A stretch of DNA of 16,954 nt from an uncultured Collinsella sp. (GTDB lineage: Bacteria > Actinomycetota > Coriobacteriia > Coriobacteriales > Coriobacteriaceae), in the NCBI GenBank assembly GCA_900551365.1, contig URVZ01000037.1, positions 1-16,954 of the forward strand, in the 5' to 3' direction. The position numbers and the translations under genes were made by a program. Positions within the stretch are counted from its first letter, which is position 1. Each line of letters opens with the position of its first letter. Shown piece by piece: positions 6,705-12,724 of this stretch. A model generated the notes under the pieces. It made no database searches and was not told the origin of the DNA. It worked only from the letters and a program-made list of their open reading frames with translations.

Positions 6705-7142
6705 ATGAACGAGGGCTACACCAAGGTATTTGTTTCACTCGACGGTACTGAGCAGCAGGATTTTGTGCTCGCACGCGCCATCAAGGTCGCCGCGAACAAC
6801 GGCGCCAAGCTAATCATCGGCCACGTTATCGATTCCACGGCGCTCGAGAGCGCCGGTTCCTATCCGGTCGATCTGGTCAACGGCCTAGAGGAGGCATTTA
6901 AGAACTCCATCGCCAAGCAGCTCGAAGAGGCCAAGGCCAATCCCGATATTCCCGAGGTCGAGGTCATGATTCGCGCCGGCCGTATTCGCGAGACGCTCAA
7001 GGACGAGATGCTCGACGTGGTTAAGCCCGACCTGGTGCTCTGCGGCGCCCGCGGCCTGTCCTCGATCAAGTATGCGCTGCTGGGTTCGATTTCGACGTTC
7101 CTGCTGCGCAATACGGACTGCGACATTTTGGTCGTGAAGTAG
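6705..7142 (+). CDS. Universal stress protein, UspA family (ATP-binding type)
   Basis: Single-domain Usp of 145 residues, the usual size. The N-terminal beta strand TKVFVSLDG starts the fold. The ATP-binding signature G-x2-G-x9-G-S is intact at Gly114, Gly117, Gly127 and Ser128, ending in the strand DILVVK. Such proteins are cytoplasmic, bind ATP and help survival under starvation or stress; the specific trigger is unknown here. The start is well set: AAGGAGG lies six bases before ATG. It is transcribed alone, divergent from uppP, and followed by a long hairpin and a strong terminator. Possible promoter sequence around 6604-6620 overlaps an inverted repeat. Confidence 0.93.
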   Translation: MNEGYTKVFVSLDGTEQQDFVLARAIKVAANNGAKLIIGHVIDSTALESAGSYPVDLVNGLEEAFKNSIAKQLEEAKANPDIPEVEVMIRAGRIRETLKDEMLDVVKPDLVLCGARGLSSIKYALLGSISTFLLRNTDCDILVVK

Positions 7143-7155
7143 GTTCCTTCCCGCC

Positions 7156-7246
7156 GGCGCAAGGCCTGCGGGGTTATCACGCCGACGTCCTCGCCGCTTC
7201 GCGGCTGCGGGATGTCGGCTTAGATAACCCCTCCCGGCCTTGCGCC
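7156..7246. repeat. 91-bp stepped hairpin between usp and its terminator
   Basis: Four nested pairings line up in order: GGCGCAAGGCC (7156-7166) with GGCCTTGCGCC (7236-7246), GGGGTTATC (7170-7178) with GATAACCCC (7223-7231), CCGAC (7182-7186) with GTCGG (7214-7218), and GCCGC-TTC-GCGGC (7193-7205). It starts 13 bases after the usp stop. It may be a 3' UTR structure or a dispersed repeat; it encodes nothing. Confidence 0.6.
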
Positions 7247-7286
7247 TTCGTCACCGTACTTCAGCGAGTTGGCTGATAAAAGATGG

Positions 7287-7320
7287 CGTGCCGCCCCGGT
7301 TGGGGCGGCACGTTTTTGTT
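7287..7320 (+). terminator. Intrinsic terminator after usp
   Basis: Perfect 11-bp arms CGTGCCGCCCC (7287-7297) and GGGGCGGCACG (7302-7312) around a GGTT loop, followed by TTTTTGTTT. It is strong in the rightward direction. The leftward read ends in CCATCTTTT and might also serve the histidine kinase gene, whose stop lies 32 bases from the stem. Confidence 0.88.
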
Positions 7321-7343
7321 TGGGCGGACGTCTGCCGCGTGCG

Positions 7344-8387
7344 TTACTCGAAATATTGGAACTTGTTCGTTGAAAAAGCGAATGTTACGACGAAGCCTTC
7401 GCTGGGCTCGGACGATGCGGTGACGTCGATGCCCATCTTGGAGCACAGACGTGCCACCAGGTAGAGGCCGATGCCCGTTGCGCGCTTGGTGGTGCGGCCG
7501 TTGTCGCCGGTAAAACCCTTCTCGAACACGCGCGGCAGGTCTGCCGCACACACGCCGCAGCCGTTGTCCGCGACGGTAAGCTCGATGCGCTCGCTTGCCA
7601 GGCCCTCGTCCAGCAACGCGCCCGAAAACACGATCTTTGCGCCGTCCTCACGCGCATATTTAATGCTGTTCTGAATGAGCTGGCCCAGAATAAACTCGAG
7701 CCACTTCTCGTCGGTAAAGACCTCAAAGTCGAGGTTCTCGCACACCGGCGCCACGTGTGCCGCGATGAGCTCACGCGCATTGGCCTTGATTGCGCCCGTC
7801 ACCAGAGCCTTGAGGTTCCAGCGTCGAATCAGGTAATCGCGCTCCACAACCTCCGAGCGCGCGTAGTACAGCGCCTGGTCGATATAGCGCTCCACGCGAG
7901 CCAGCTCGCGACCGAGGTCATCTACGCGCGACAGGTCATCTTCGCTGCCGTCCAGGTTTTCCAAAATCAGATGGGCTGCCGCCAGGGGCAGCTTGGCCTC
8001 GTGGACCCAGCTCTCGATATAGTCGCGATAGTCATCGGTCTGGCGCCTGCCTTCGGCAACCTCGTCACAAGCGGCTTTGCCCACCCGGCGCAAGACCTCG
8101 TACTCGAGCTCGCCCTCGGCATAGGTCGGGCATTGCACCATCTCCTGCACCCATGCGGGACTCTCGAGCTCCTCGGCCGCACGCTCCAGCTGGCGCAGAA
8201 AACGACGACGGCGCGCGTACTCGATCACGATGCCGAGCATACCAAAGATATAGGACACGCCGACCGCCACGACCACGATAGAAACGGGTGCGCCGGCGAC
8301 CGTCAGCACAAAGCAGCTCAGCAGCACACCACACGTCCACACGGCGACGGGAAGCAGCGCATCTTTAAAGAACTTGCCAAACGACAT
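7344..8387 (-). CDS. Intramembrane-sensing sensor histidine kinase (BceS-like)
   Basis: Sensor kinase of 347 residues. Two transmembrane helices (about 10-30 and 35-57) are separated by only a few residues, the pattern of intramembrane-sensing kinases that detect cell-envelope stress through a partner transporter. The H-box IESWVHEAKLPL carries phospho-acceptor His129; the ATPase domain shows the N-box QLIQNSIKYA (Asn240), G1 DNGCG (274-278), F-box VFEKGFTG and G2 ATGIGLYLV (303-311). The WVHExKLPL form is typical of BceS/GraS kinases. It starts nine bases after the response regulator stop, so the two are co-transcribed. In Firmicutes such pairs lie beside a BceAB-type ABC transporter; none is seen on either side here. 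The actual stimulus is unknown. Confidence 0.9.
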   Translation of the reverse strand: MSFGKFFKDALLPVAVWTCGVLLSCFVLTVAGAPVSIVVVAVGVSYIFGMLGIVIEYARRRRFLRQLERAAEELESPAWVQEMVQCPTYAEGELEYEVLRRVGKAACDEVAEGRRQTDDYRDYIESWVHEAKLPLAAAHLILENLDGSEDDLSRVDDLGRELARVERYIDQALYYARSEVVERDYLIRRWNLKALVTGAIKANARELIAAHVAPVCENLDFEVFTDEKWLEFILGQLIQNSIKYAREDGAKIVFSGALLDEGLASERIELTVADNGCGVCAADLPRVFEKGFTGDNGRTTKRATGIGLYLVARLCSKMGIDVTASSEPSEGFVVTFAFSTNKFQYFE

Positions 8388-8396
8388 AGCCGGCCC

Positions 8397-9068
8397 CTAG
8401 ACCGAATAGCCCTGGCCGCGGTGCGTTGTCAAATACCCCTTGATGCCGATTTTTTCGAGCGTGGTGCGCAGGCGGTTGATGTTGACGGTGAGCGTATTGT
8501 CGTCCACGAAGGCGTCGGAGTCCCACAGGTCCTGCATGATGGCCGAGCGCGAAACAATCTTGCCCGCGCGGCTCAGAAGCAGTGAGAGGATACGCAGCTC
8601 GTTTTTGGTGAGCTCGGTGCTAGTGCCGGTTTGCGTGTTGGTGACCATGGAGCGTGCGAGGTCGAGCTCCAGTCCCTTGTGGACGAGCGTGCTGCGCTCG
8701 CCCGCCGTCGCGGTGCGACGCAGTAGTGCGTTGATGCGCGCCACGAGCACACGGGCGCTGTAGGGCTTGGGAACAAAGTCGTCCGCGCCGAGCGTCATGG
8801 CCATGACCTCGTCGATCTCGGTCGTACGCGACGTGAGGACGATGATGGGAACCTCGGATTCGCGGCGAACCTCATGGCAGATATGCTGGCCGTCCTTGAC
8901 GGGAAGCGTCAGGTCGAGCAGCACCAAGTCGGGCGCGGCGGCGAGAATATCGCGCGAAACATGCTCGAACGATTCGCAGGCCTCGACCTCAAAACCGGCA
9001 CGGGCAAGGATGTCGGCAAGCTCGCGACGAATGGGTTCGTCGTCCTCAACGATATAGATCAGCGCCAT
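8397..9068 (-). CDS. OmpR-family DNA-binding response regulator
   Basis: Response regulator of 223 residues. The receiver domain (about 1-118) has the acidic pair in VEDDE (8-11), phospho-acceptor Asp52 in LLDLTLP, Thr79 and Lys101 in PKPYS. The winged-helix output domain (about 125-223) has the usual ELTKNELRILSLLL helix, the VDDNTLTVNINRLRTTLE recognition region and the closing RGQGYSV wing. It is the first gene of a two-gene unit with the histidine kinase, so it probably controls envelope-stress genes, though the targets are not visible. GAGGGG lies ten bases before the ATG. CATAAT about 35 bases upstream is a possible -10 without a clear -35. Confidence 0.94.
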   Translation of the reverse strand: MALIYIVEDDEPIRRELADILARAGFEVEACESFEHVSRDILAAAPDLVLLDLTLPVKDGQHICHEVRRESEVPIIVLTSRTTEIDEVMAMTLGADDFVPKPYSARVLVARINALLRRTATAGERSTLVHKGLELDLARSMVTNTQTGTSTELTKNELRILSLLLSRAGKIVSRSAIMQDLWDSDAFVDDNTLTVNINRLRTTLEKIGIKGYLTTHRGQGYSV

Positions 9069-9123
9069 GGATTCCGCTCCCCTCTTGGTTGTCTTGCCCC
9101 ATTATGACCGCGGAGCCGCAGGT

Positions 9124-9138
9124 ACGTGCCACGCACGT
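9124..9138. promoter_or_regulatory. Palindrome upstream of the response regulator
   Basis: ACGTGC-CAC-GCACGT, perfect 6-bp arms, about 55 bases before the response regulator start and just upstream of the possible -10 (CATAAT). Placement suits an autoregulatory operator, but a direct-repeat site would be more usual for OmpR-type regulators. Confidence 0.3.
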
Positions 9139-9202
9139 CGCCAAGGTGACAGAACTGTTCGCGAGCGGGGGCGTTTTGTCCGCCTCGCACTCGCAGCGAT
9201 GG

Positions 9203-9248
9203 CGGGGACCAAAATGATTTTTTAATCCCCGTCTCAGAACAATCATTT
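9203..9248 (-). terminator. Weak terminator-like structure after the 9247-9978 gene
   Basis: CGGGGA (9203-9208) pairs with TCCCCG (9226-9231) over a 17-base loop. A second, competing pairing joins AAATGATT (9212-9219) with AATCATTT (9241-9248), overlapping the stop codon. Neither has a clean GC stem plus U tract, so termination here is uncertain. Confidence 0.25.
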
Positions 9249-9978
9249 AGCGACGGGCGCGGAGCTTTTCGTAGCCTTCGGCGAAGAAGGCGACCGTCGC
9301 GGCGTCCGTCGCGGCGGCATCGGTATCGTCGGCAGGGACCACGCCGTGCTCGTCGCTCACCAGGAACAGCGCGCCCTTGAGCTGAGCGGGGATGTCTACG
9401 CGCGTGACCGGGATGCCCTTGGTCTGGGCCAGCTGCTCGATGAGCGTCGCCGTGCCGCACAGGCACTCGTCCGCTGGCGCCACAAAGGCAAGCTCGCCGT
9501 TATCGACGGCGGCGAGCAGCTCGGGCGCCACGCCGGTTTCGTCGGCCTCGGAGCGGGCCTCGGCGGAGCGGGCACGTAGCGCCTTGGCCGACGTATCGGT
9601 TAGCGGCTCGTACTCCCCCACCGTCATGGCGGCGTTGCCGTTGACGTCGATCACCAGCATGAGCACGCCGTCGCGTGCGGTGTAATCGCCCTCGGCAAGC
9701 GACCACTCAACGTGCTGCTTGGCCCAGCTGAGCATGTTATGGGTAAGCGGCTCGCCCTGCACCAAGCGCTCGGACAGTGCGCGAATGTGGCGGTTGAGCA
9801 TGGGTACCTTTTTGTTGGACATGCGCCAACGGCAGACAAGCACGGGCTTGTCGAGCGTAAACTTCTCGACCGCCTCCTGATTGGCGCAAAAGTCCTCGTA
9901 CGCACGCTGATCCTCGGCATTGCCAAACAGCTCGGCATCATCAATCTGGGGCATGGTCATACCTTTCGTGTTAGTCAT
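9247..9978 (-). CDS. Unrecognised soluble protein
   Basis: I do not recognise this 243-residue protein. It has no signal peptide, transmembrane helix or repeat. The N-terminal part is acidic and helical, with a conserved-looking core around VLVCRWRMSNKKVPMLNRHI (45-64), then a beta-rich segment ARDGVLMLVIDVNGNAAM. A possible second half holds ECLCGTATLIEQLA and a strand-like ALFLVSDEHGV. The C-terminus is Ala/Asp-rich and basic at the end. Coding character matches neighbours. The start is uncertain: ATG at 9978 is preceded by AGAGG, and by TATAAG only eight bases upstream, fitting a leaderless or near-leaderless transcript; ATG at 9954 with AAAGG seven bases upstream is the alternative. It lies after purH but beyond the purH terminator, so it is probably a separate unit. 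Confidence 0.8.
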   Translation of the reverse strand: MTNTKGMTMPQIDDAELFGNAEDQRAYEDFCANQEAVEKFTLDKPVLVCRWRMSNKKVPMLNRHIRALSERLVQGEPLTHNMLSWAKQHVEWSLAEGDYTARDGVLMLVIDVNGNAAMTVGEYEPLTDTSAKALRARSAEARSEADETGVAPELLAAVDNGELAFVAPADECLCGTATLIEQLAQTKGIPVTRVDIPAQLKGALFLVSDEHGVVPADDTDAAATDAATVAFFAEGYEKLRARR

Positions 9979-9986
9979 TCCGTCCT

Positions 9987-9992
9987 CTTATA
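9987..9992 (-). promoter_or_regulatory. Candidate -10 for the 9247-9978 gene
   Basis: TATAAG on the minus strand, eight bases before ATG at 9978. Transcription would begin at or next to the start codon. No good -35 is visible; the upstream bases belong to the purH terminator. Confidence 0.35.
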
Positions 9993-9994
9993 CC

Positions 9995-10030
9995 AAAAAG
10001 ACGGCCCTCCAAACGGAGCAGCCGTCTTTT
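9995..10030 (-). terminator. Intrinsic terminator of purH
   Basis: Perfect 10-bp arms AAAAGACGGC (9996-10005) and GCCGTCTTTT (10021-10030) with an inner CTCC/GGAG stem and a 4-base loop. On the minus strand the stem runs into TTTTT, 30 bases after the purH stop. Confidence 0.85.
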
Positions 10031-10059
10031 GCGGAGATTATTTTGTCCCAAGGCGGAAC

Positions 10060-11667
10060 TTAGTGGCGGAAGTGGCGAGCGCCCGTAAACACCATAGCAA
10101 TATTGTGCTCATTGCAGGCCTGGATGCTCTCGTCGTCGCGCTTGGAGCCGCCGGGCTGGATGATGCAGGTCACGCCGTGTGCAGCAAGAACGTCGACGTT
10201 GTCGCGGAACGGGAAGAACGCGTCGCTTGCACAGGCAAAGCCGCCCTTCTCCACGCCCTCGCGCTCGCAGAAGTCCTCGGCGCGCTCGCAGGCAAGCAGC
10301 GCAGAGTCAACGCGGTTAGGCTGACCCGGGCCCATGCCAATGCCGGCCTTGCCCTTGGAAACCAGGATGGCGTTGGACTTAACGCCCTTGCAGACCTTCC
10401 AGGCAAACTCGAGCTCGGCCATCTCGGCGTCGGTGGGCTTGCGGTCGGTGGGGAACGTAAAGGTCGCGGGATCCTCGGTCACATGATCGACTTCCTGCAC
10501 CAGCATGCCGCCGTCGATGGAGCGCAGCTCCACCTGGGCGCCGTGGTCCACGCCGCCGGTGGCCAGCACGCGCAGGTTGGGGCGCTTGGCCATGCGCTCG
10601 AGCGCCTCGTCGGTGTAGCTCGGGGCGATGATAACCTCGACGAACTGCTTGTTCTGATCGGCAAAGTGCTCGACCAGCTCATAGGGAACCTCGCGGTTGC
10701 AGGCGATGATGCCGCCGAAGGCGCTCTTGGGATCGCAGGCGAAGGCGCGGTCGTAAGCGGACGTAATGTCCTCGGCAACGGCGGAGCCGCAGGGGTTCTG
10801 GTGCTTGAGAATCACGCAGGCCGGCTCGTCGAACTCGCGGACCAGGTTCCAAGCGGCGTCGGCATCCAGATAGTTGTTGTAGCTGAGCGGCTTGCCCTGG
10901 ATCTGCTCGGAGCCAACGAGCGGGAACTGCGAGCTCGCGGTGTTCTCGCAGCCCTCGGCAAAGCGGTAGACCGTGGCCTTCTGCTGAGGATTCTCGCCAT
11001 AGCGCAGGTCGTCGACCTTCTCCAGCGAGATCTCGAGCTTGGCAGAGGTGTCCGCCACATCGCTTGCCTGGGCGGCAAGCCAACGGGAGATAGCCGTGTC
11101 GTAGGCGGCGGTGGTCTGGTAGACCTTCACCTGCAGGCGACGACGGGTGGAAAGCGTGGTGCAGCCACCGGTCTCGTGCATCTCGGCCAGGACGGCATCA
11201 TAGTCGGCCGGGTCGGAAATGACGGTAACGCTCGTGGCGTTCTTGGCAGCAGAGCGCAGCATGGAGGGACCACCGATGTCGATGTGCTCGATGGCGTCCG
11301 CGAAGGTGACCTCGGGGTTGGCGACGGTCTTCTCGAACTCGTACAGGTTGACGACGACCAGGTCGATCAGCTTAATGCCGTGCTGAGCGGCCTCCTGCAT
11401 GTGCTGCTCGGAATCGCGGCGGGCCAGCAGCGCGCCGTGAACCTTGGGGTGCAGGGTCTTAACGCGGCCGTCCATCATCTCGGGATAGCCCGTGAACTCC
11501 TCGATGGGGGTTACGGGAACGCCCGCGTCCTCGATGGCACGAGCCGTGCCGCCCGTAGAGATGATCTCGACGCCAAAGTCGTCAACCAGCGTCCGTGCGA
11601 AATCGACGACGCCCGTCTTATCGGTAACCGAGATCAACGCGCGTGCGATCTTCACATCAGATCCCAT
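10060..11667 (-). CDS. purH: Bifunctional AICAR formyltransferase / IMP cyclohydrolase
   Basis: Catalyses the last two steps of de novo purine synthesis: formylation of AICAR with 10-formyl-tetrahydrofolate, then ring closure to IMP. Length 535 residues is typical. The N-terminal MGS-like cyclohydrolase domain (about 5-150) shows ISTGGTARAIEDAGV and DGRVKTLHPKVHGALL. The transformylase domain shows RYGENPQQKA (222-231), the catalytic VILKHQNPCGSA (Lys288-His289), SDAFFPFRDNVD and the closing IIQPGGSKRDDESI. AGGAGG five bases before the ATG fixes the start. It is transcribed alone, ending at its own terminator. purN or purD, common neighbours elsewhere, are not here. The upstream gap holds a 9-bp tandem repeat that might be regulatory. 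Confidence 0.97.
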   Translation of the reverse strand: MGSDVKIARALISVTDKTGVVDFARTLVDDFGVEIISTGGTARAIEDAGVPVTPIEEFTGYPEMMDGRVKTLHPKVHGALLARRDSEQHMQEAAQHGIKLIDLVVVNLYEFEKTVANPEVTFADAIEHIDIGGPSMLRSAAKNATSVTVISDPADYDAVLAEMHETGGCTTLSTRRRLQVKVYQTTAAYDTAISRWLAAQASDVADTSAKLEISLEKVDDLRYGENPQQKATVYRFAEGCENTASSQFPLVGSEQIQGKPLSYNNYLDADAAWNLVREFDEPACVILKHQNPCGSAVAEDITSAYDRAFACDPKSAFGGIIACNREVPYELVEHFADQNKQFVEVIIAPSYTDEALERMAKRPNLRVLATGGVDHGAQVELRSIDGGMLVQEVDHVTEDPATFTFPTDRKPTDAEMAELEFAWKVCKGVKSNAILVSKGKAGIGMGPGQPNRVDSALLACERAEDFCEREGVEKGGFACASDAFFPFRDNVDVLAAHGVTCIIQPGGSKRDDESIQACNEHNIAMVFTGARHFRH

Positions 11668-11765
11668 GCAGTCCTCCTGTCTGGTACGCCGCCGTGCTCT
11701 GTGAGTCGGTGATACGTCGATCTGCAGCGCTCGCGCAGCGGCATTGAAAATACTGATTCAATGTA

Positions 11766-11783
11766 GCGCATCGAGCGCATCGA
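11766..11783. repeat. Tandem 9-bp duplication upstream of purH
   Basis: GCGCATCGA occurs twice head to tail (11766-11774, 11775-11783), about 100 bases before the purH start on the minus strand. It could be a pair of half-sites for a regulator or a replication-slippage product. No clear promoter was found for purH or for the divergent acetyltransferase in 11668-11944. Confidence 0.4.
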
Positions 11784-11944
11784 TGCACCCCGCAACGGGC
11801 GCATGTGCAGAAAAAGTTTGCGAGCGGAGGGGATGGGCACGGCACCGAGCACGGTGAGTTCATGGAACACAGGGGCACCATAATTTGATGCCAATGGCGT
11901 GGTAGAACTGTGCTCGATATGCATCCGCAAAAGAAAGAGGCACC

Positions 11945-12586
11945 ATGGTCTCGCGGGTTCTCTACCGACCGTTTGATACCGAAGACTTCGACGCCATCGC
12001 GCTGATTCTGCAGCAGCTTTGGCATAACAATTCGGATAACGATGAGTACAACCGCCTCGAGGCCGCGTGCGACCTCGCCTACTGCCTTTCGTCGTCGACG
12101 TTTTCACAGGTTGCGGTGATTGACGGCGAGGCGCGCGGCATTGCACTTGCACGTGCAGGACAGAACTCCGGCGTCACTATCAACGAGCATTGGATGGATA
12201 CCGAACGCGCACTGCTATCGCAGATGCGTGAGCTGGAGCCTGATGCCTGCGCCGAGTATCTCTCGTTTGTGCGCGCAACCATCCGAACCAACAACCGCCT
12301 GCTCGAGAGCAGCCCGTTGCCGCACGACAACGAGGTCACGCTGCTTGCCGTGGATCGCGATGTCCATGGCCTGGGCGTTGGCACGGTTCTGCTCGATGCC
12401 GCCGTCTCGCACCTGTCCTCGCTTGGAGCGACGAGGGCGCACCTGTACACCGACTCCAACTGCTCGTGGAAGTTCTACGAGATGCACGGCTTTAAGCGCA
12501 CGGCCACGCACCGCGCCAACCGCGAAGAGCGCCGTCACGACATGCCGCGCGAAAGCTTCCTCTACGAACTCGATCTAACAGCCTAA
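11945..12586 (+). CDS. GNAT-family N-acetyltransferase
   Basis: Acetyl-CoA-dependent acetyltransferase fold, 213 residues. The acetyl-CoA-binding motif A is clear in the second half: EVTLLAVDRDVHGLGVGTVLL, where the H-G-L-G-V-G turn matches the Q/R-x-x-G-x-G/A signature. It is followed by LGATRAHLYTDSNCSWKFYEMHGF, the motif B region with the usual YexxGF ending. The N-terminal half (about 1-110) is more divergent and probably sets substrate choice. Substrate unknown: protein N-termini, small amines and antibiotics are all possible, and context gives no hint. GAGG four bases before ATG is the ribosome site. It is divergent from purH and convergent with the DUF2207 gene. Confidence 0.88.
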   Translation: MVSRVLYRPFDTEDFDAIALILQQLWHNNSDNDEYNRLEAACDLAYCLSSSTFSQVAVIDGEARGIALARAGQNSGVTINEHWMDTERALLSQMRELEPDACAEYLSFVRATIRTNNRLLESSPLPHDNEVTLLAVDRDVHGLGVGTVLLDAAVSHLSSLGATRAHLYTDSNCSWKFYEMHGFKRTATHRANREERRHDMPRESFLYELDLTA

Positions 12587-12601
12587 ACCCGGCAGCCATA
12601 C

Positions 12602-12646
12602 CTAGTCATTTTGGAACGTTCCCAGTGACTAGTCGTTGGGGACAGT
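12602..12646. repeat. REP-like element with GGAACGTTCC and GGGGACAGT
   Basis: CTAGTCA (12602-12608) and TGACTAG (12626-12632) enclose the palindrome GGAACGTTCC (12613-12622). GGGGACAGT follows at 12638-12646. The left half and the following stretch are imperfect direct repeats (CTAGTCATT...GGAAC against CTAGTCGTT...GGGAC). Its organisation matches the element at 14781-14828. Confidence 0.5.
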
Positions 12647-12669
12647 CTTCGTAGGTAGCGCATAAAAAT

Positions 12670-12709
12670 GGGATGGATCCGTCGGCAGTCGCCGGAGAAG
12701 ATCCATCCC
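12670..12709 (-). terminator. Intrinsic terminator of the DUF2207 gene
   Basis: Perfect 10-bp arms GGGATGGATC (12670-12679) and GATCCATCCC (12700-12709). On the minus strand the stem is followed by ATTTTTATG, 15 bases after the stop. The plus-strand read ends in AAAAATC and is not a terminator for the acetyltransferase. Confidence 0.8.
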
Positions 12710-12724
12710 AAAAATCAGAACTCG

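Noticed and set aside
9712..11712. 666-codon open frame opposite purH and part of the unknown gene
   Set aside because: It spans two real genes and the purH terminator between them; no ribosome site and a composition typical of antisense frames.
12613..12622. GGAACGTTCC as an SOS (LexA) box
   Set aside because: Gram-positive LexA sites have GAAC and GTTC separated by four bases; here they abut, and the flanks fit a repeat element with no SOS gene nearby.
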